From UBA5314 sp040217815 (GTDB lineage Bacteria; Bacillota; Syntrophomonadia; Syntrophomonadales; Syntrophomonadaceae): 64,000 nucleotides of DNA. The position numbers and the translations under genes were made by a program. This document shows, piece by piece, positions 60,930 through 64,000 of the stretch (its first letter is position 1; every line of letters starts with the position of its first letter). The notes beneath the pieces were generated by a model, which saw only the letters and a list, made by a program, of their open reading frames with translations, made no database searches and was not told the origin of the DNA. The stretch is taken from assembly GCA_040217815.1 (NCBI GenBank), contig JBEHWI010000016.1, positions 1 through 64,000 of the forward strand, given 5' to 3'.

Positions 60930-61163
60930 CTTATTTGCTCTTTCTTAAACAAAAAGAGTCTTTCAATTTGCCAGTCTGTTATATCTAATTTCGATTTATA
61001 ATCCAATAAAATCAAGATGAAAAAAGAAGTAGTACACAGAATTAGGGCTGACAGTGTACTAGACCTTAAAATGCCTGAATAAGAATACAATTCGGCTAAA
61101 GTATGAGCCGCTTTTGTTTCGATAATTAATACAGGAACAATTGGCTCAACAGGAAGGTTTGAC
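60930..61163. other. AT-rich intergenic region
   Basis: No gene or RNA is supported. It separates the broken sortase gene from the following lipoprotein gene, and probably contains both promoters, one of them no longer needed. Confidence 0.45.
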
Positions 61164-61622
61164 ATGAAAAGGATTGTATGTATCGGGCTTTTAATTATTC
61201 TGCTAAGTATGATGGGAGGGTGCGCAAGTGAGCCCACCGGCCAGTCCAAGGGAGCGGACACGCCCATGGAAGGGTGGCAGAAGAATGTGGTTGACACCAG
61301 ACAGCAGAAAGCCGACGATGATCCGGTCCAGGAACTGAATCACTGGAAATACGGGGTCAAGCCCGGAGAAGATATTAGCTACAGTCAAGGAAAGACAGGC
61401 ACCGGTGGAACCGAACAGGATAATCCGGCTGCGGCCTATCCGGGGCTTACCGAAAAGGAATATAAATATGTAATAAGCGAGATGCTAAATTGGGGTTATC
61501 TGAAGACCAAAAGCCCCACCTCCAAACAGCTTGAAGATGGGGTGCGATTACTGCAGAGCGACAACCATATACCCCAGACCGGCCGTCTGGATGCAGCTAC
61601 TTTAAAACTGCTCGGTTTATAA
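61164..61622 (+). CDS. Lipoprotein with C-terminal peptidoglycan-binding-like domain
   Basis: The 152-residue protein has a lipoprotein signal with lipobox MGGC (Cys20) and a long polar linker (about 25-90). The C-terminal 60 residues (LTEKEYKYVISEMLNWGYLK, then KQLEDGVRLLQSDNHIPQTG, then LDAATLKLLGL) have the pattern of the PG_binding_1 fold, so it may bind cell wall. The AGGAAGG site lies 7 bases before the ATG. It is next to the tRNA-Gly gene and the sortase relic but I see no link. Confidence 0.78.
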   Translation: MKRIVCIGLLIILLSMMGGCASEPTGQSKGADTPMEGWQKNVVDTRQQKADDDPVQELNHWKYGVKPGEDISYSQGKTGTGGTEQDNPAAAYPGLTEKEYKYVISEMLNWGYLKTKSPTSKQLEDGVRLLQSDNHIPQTGRLDAATLKLLGL

Positions 61623-61722
61623 ATTACCTCTATTACCCTTAGCCTGAACGCAAAGAAATTTCTGCTTCCCCTTGACTTTGGTCTGACGAATTCATTATTC
61701 TTTTATATAGTGGAAATTGTGT

Positions 61723-61797
61723 GCGGAAGTGGCTCAGTGGTAGAGCATCGCCTTGCCAAGGCGAGGGTCGCGAGTTCGAATCTCGTCTTCCGCTCCA
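61723..61797 (+). tRNA. tRNA-Gly (anticodon GCC)
   Basis: A 75-nt cloverleaf with acceptor GCGGAAG/CTTCCGC and encoded CCA. The anticodon loop is TTGCCAA in a TCGCC/GGCGA stem. TTGACT at 61672 may be its -35 box. Confidence 0.97.
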
Positions 61798-61918
61798 AAA
61801 GCGATCATGCCTCGGCATTTGCCGGGGCCTTGTGTTTCTGCCTGACCGACAAATACTGCAAGGCAGTTACGCACCATATAATGAATAATTTAAAGAACAA
61901 ACACAAGGAGGATCATTA

Positions 61919-63295
61919 ATGGACTTTAAACTCGAGAAGATAGAAAACAGCGAGGCCTACATAGCCATCGAAATAGATGAAGGCCGTATGGATGAGGCTA
62001 TGGACAAAGCCTATAAGAAAGTGGTCAAACAAGTAAGCATTCCGGGATTTCGTAAAGGCCGGGCTCCCCGAGTTCTTTTAGAAGCCCATTATGGAAGGGA
62101 GATCCTTCTGAACGAAGCCATGGAGGTAGCGCTTCCCGATGCCTATGCCGAGGCTATTGAGGCTCTCGATATTGAACCCATCGCTCAACCCGAGTTCGAT
62201 TTCGAAGATGAACTGCAATTGGAGACATTCAAGTTCACCGCCCGGGTAGCGGTGAAGCCTGAAGTTACTTTGGGCGACCTGGAAGGCCTGGAAGTTGAAA
62301 TTCCCAAATTGCAGGTCAGCGATAAGGATTTGGACGCCCGGCTGGAGGAAATGCGCGCCCGTTACGCCGAACTGGAAGAAAAAGAAGACGACCCCGCCCA
62401 AATGGGTGATACTGTAACTATAGACTTTGAAGGTTTTGTGGATGAGGTGGCTTTTGATGGTGGAAACGGCGAAGACTATCCCCTGGAGCTTGGCTCAGGA
62501 AGCTTCATCCCCGGATTTGAAGAGCAATTGGTCGGACTCAAGAAAGGCGACAGCAAGGATGTCGATGTGATGTTCCCGGAAGCCTACCACGCTGAAGAAC
62601 TGGCCGGTAAACAGGCCCTATTCAAGGTCCTTGTCAAGAAAGTGGAGGGTAAGAAGCTGCGCGAGTTAAATGACGACTTTGCTCAGGAAGTAAGCCAGTT
62701 TGACACCCTGGAAGAACTCCGCCAGGATATGCTTCAGAATATGAACAAAAACCTTGAAGCCCGGCGCAAAGAGGTGCTCAAGAATGAAGTTATTGATAAG
62801 GCCCTGGAGCGCTGCGAAATGGTAGTGCCGGAGGCGGCCATCAAGACTCAGGTGGGCCGTATGCTGGAGCAGATGGAGCAATCAATTGGTGCTCAAGGGT
62901 TGACCATGGAGCAGTATTACCAGTTTACCAACAGCACTGAGGATGAATTGAGAACCCGCATGTGGCCGGATGCCGAGCGCAGTGTAAAGTCCGATTTCAT
63001 GCTGGAAAAGTTGGTTGAGGAAAAAGGTTTTACAGCCAGCGATGAAGAAGTAGATAAGCGTATCGAGGACATTGCAGCGGAGATGCATGTTGACCTGGAC
63101 AACACCCGGCAAATCCTCAAAGACGTTACGGAAAAGATCCGTTTTGGCGTACAAATTGATAAAGCAGTGGATTATTTGATAGAAAAAGCGATAATTACTG
63201 AAAAGGAGTTTACTTCACCCCCTTCCGGGGTAAAGATAGATGAAAGTGCAATTTCTGAAGCTGATGATTCAGCAAAAAGTGAAGAAGAGGCATAA
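61919..63295 (+). CDS. tig: Trigger factor
   Basis: Trigger factor binds ribosomes at the exit tunnel and helps new proteins fold. The 458-residue protein has the N-terminal ribosome-binding domain with GFRKG at 43-47, the FKBP-type prolyl isomerase domain (about 155-240: GDTVTIDFEGFVDEVAFDGG, PGFEEQLVGLKKGD) and the C-terminal chaperone domain (about 255-430). The tail after 430 is acidic. A good AGGAGG lies before the ATG. It heads the tig-clpP-clpX cluster of Firmicutes. Confidence 0.97.
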   Translation: MDFKLEKIENSEAYIAIEIDEGRMDEAMDKAYKKVVKQVSIPGFRKGRAPRVLLEAHYGREILLNEAMEVALPDAYAEAIEALDIEPIAQPEFDFEDELQLETFKFTARVAVKPEVTLGDLEGLEVEIPKLQVSDKDLDARLEEMRARYAELEEKEDDPAQMGDTVTIDFEGFVDEVAFDGGNGEDYPLELGSGSFIPGFEEQLVGLKKGDSKDVDVMFPEAYHAEELAGKQALFKVLVKKVEGKKLRELNDDFAQEVSQFDTLEELRQDMLQNMNKNLEARRKEVLKNEVIDKALERCEMVVPEAAIKTQVGRMLEQMEQSIGAQGLTMEQYYQFTNSTEDELRTRMWPDAERSVKSDFMLEKLVEEKGFTASDEEVDKRIEDIAAEMHVDLDNTRQILKDVTEKIRFGVQIDKAVDYLIEKAIITEKEFTSPPSGVKIDESAISEADDSAKSEEEA

Positions 63296-63355
63296 TTATA
63301 GTATGGAGAAGGTAATAAGGTAAAAGAATCTTAAAGTAGATGGGAGTGAAACCGA

Positions 63356-63949
63356 ATGTCCTTTTTAGTGCCGATGGTCGTTGAACAAACCAACCGGGGT
63401 GAACGCGCCTATGATATATACTCCCGGTTGTTAAAGGATAGAATAGTGTTTTTGGGCAGTGCGATCGATGATAATGTTGCCAACCTGGTAAATGCCCAGC
63501 TTCTCTTTTTAGAGGCTGAAGATCCTGACAAAGATATTTCCCTGTATATAAACAGCCCGGGCGGGTCTATTACTTCCGGTCTGGCTATATACGACACCAT
63601 GCAGTATATAAGGCCGGATGTATCAACCATCTGCATCGGCATGGCTGCCAGCATGGGTGCTTTTCTTCTGGCAGCAGGGCAAAAGGGCAAGCGTTTTGCC
63701 ACACCCAATGCCGAGGTCATGATCCACCAGCCCTGGGGAGGAACTCAGGGGCAGGCCACCGATATCGAGATCCGCGCCCGGCAGATTCTAAAACAAAAAG
63801 CCAAGCTCAATGAAATTCTGGCCGAAAGAACCGGCCAAAAGCTTGAAAAAATACAGGCAGATGTGGAAAGGGATTATTTTATGACAGCGGCCGAAGCCCA
63901 AGAGTACGGCCTAATTGACGAAGTGTTTCCCGTTAACCGCAAGAAGTAA
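63356..63949 (+). CDS. clpP: ATP-dependent Clp protease proteolytic subunit
   Basis: ClpP forms the protease chamber that works with ClpX or ClpA. The 197-residue protein has the serine protease triad S99 (GMAASMGAFLL), H124 (MIHQPWGG) and D173 (ERDYF), and the oxyanion loop NSPGGSITSG. The length and order after tig are typical. Confidence 0.98.
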   Translation: MSFLVPMVVEQTNRGERAYDIYSRLLKDRIVFLGSAIDDNVANLVNAQLLFLEAEDPDKDISLYINSPGGSITSGLAIYDTMQYIRPDVSTICIGMAASMGAFLLAAGQKGKRFATPNAEVMIHQPWGGTQGQATDIEIRARQILKQKAKLNEILAERTGQKLEKIQADVERDYFMTAAEAQEYGLIDEVFPVNRKK

Positions 63950-63972
63950 GCTTGGGGAAATGAGGTGAACTT

Positions 63973-64000
63973 ATGCACAAGTACGGGGATGACAAAGGAC
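63973..64000 (+). CDS. clpX: ATP-dependent Clp protease ATPase subunit (5' end only)
   Basis: Only the first nine codons lie in the window, reading MHKYGDDKG, after a GAGGTG site. ClpX proteins begin in this way and follow clpP in this cluster. The rest, including the zinc finger and the ATPase, is outside. Confidence 0.75.

Noticed and set aside
61710..61919. 69-codon frame starting before tRNA-Gly
   Set aside because: It translates the tRNA gene and the trigger factor leader and has no ribosome site.

Overview
The window reads as a chromosomal segment of an anaerobic, spore-lineage Gram-positive bacterium of the class Clostridia. The pointers are AGGAGG-type ribosome binding sites, a split PurS/PurQ/small-PurL enzyme, a PRPP riboswitch, a short HisG with HisZ, DUF1836 and GerMN proteins, and a giant 2-hydroxyacyl-CoA dehydratase activase-like protein. 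A relative of Syntrophomonas is my best guess (inference only). Most of the window has balanced base composition; the exception is a visibly AT-rich block at about 1.1-6.7 kb.

Layout. 1-1.1 kb: 3' part of a DUF362/ferredoxin gene. 1.5-6.6 kb: AT-rich two-gene cluster of a phosphopantetheinyl transferase and a one-module NRPS (C-A-T-reductase) whose A-domain pocket reads as serine-activating. It ends at a decayed tRNA-Lys copy and one CRISPR-repeat-like sequence, so it looks like an acquired island. 6.9-26.8 kb: housekeeping and accessory genes: methionine aminopeptidase, a TetR regulator divergent from the giant activase, a PQQ-type propeller, a D,D-carboxypeptidase, an Lrp regulator, an MBL hydrolase, an ECF sigma factor with a membrane partner, a HlyIII protein, a Nudix hydrolase, lipoproteins and an orphan multi-PAS protein.

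27.3-47.1 kb: a long co-directional biosynthetic block. A promoter and PRPP riboswitch with terminator precede purEBCSQLFMNHD, then a membrane TPR gene and an HD-domain gene, then hisZGDBHAF-hisIE. The two pathways share PRPP, and HisH/HisF release AICAR, the substrate of PurH. 47.1-53.8 kb, minus strand: CNNM/CorC-type protein, secreted beta-propeller, membrane protein and cyclophilin lipoprotein; then a tRNA-Leu (plus) and a soluble chemoreceptor-like protein (minus). 54-61.8 kb: tatA, small proteins, a five-tRNA operon (Gly-Arg-His-Gln-Lys), a PC4/YdbC protein, tRNA-Pro, an L,D-transpeptidase, a TPR protein, a broken sortase gene, a lipoprotein and tRNA-Gly. 61.9-64 kb: tig, clpP and the first codons of clpX.

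Most noteworthy are the serine-type C-A-T-R NRPS island with its tRNA-Lys relic, the PRPP riboswitch in front of a joined pur-his block, a pair of dispersed hairpin elements with a compensatory base change, and a sortase gene inactivated by several independent lesions. I found no multi-gene system that is clearly without precedent.
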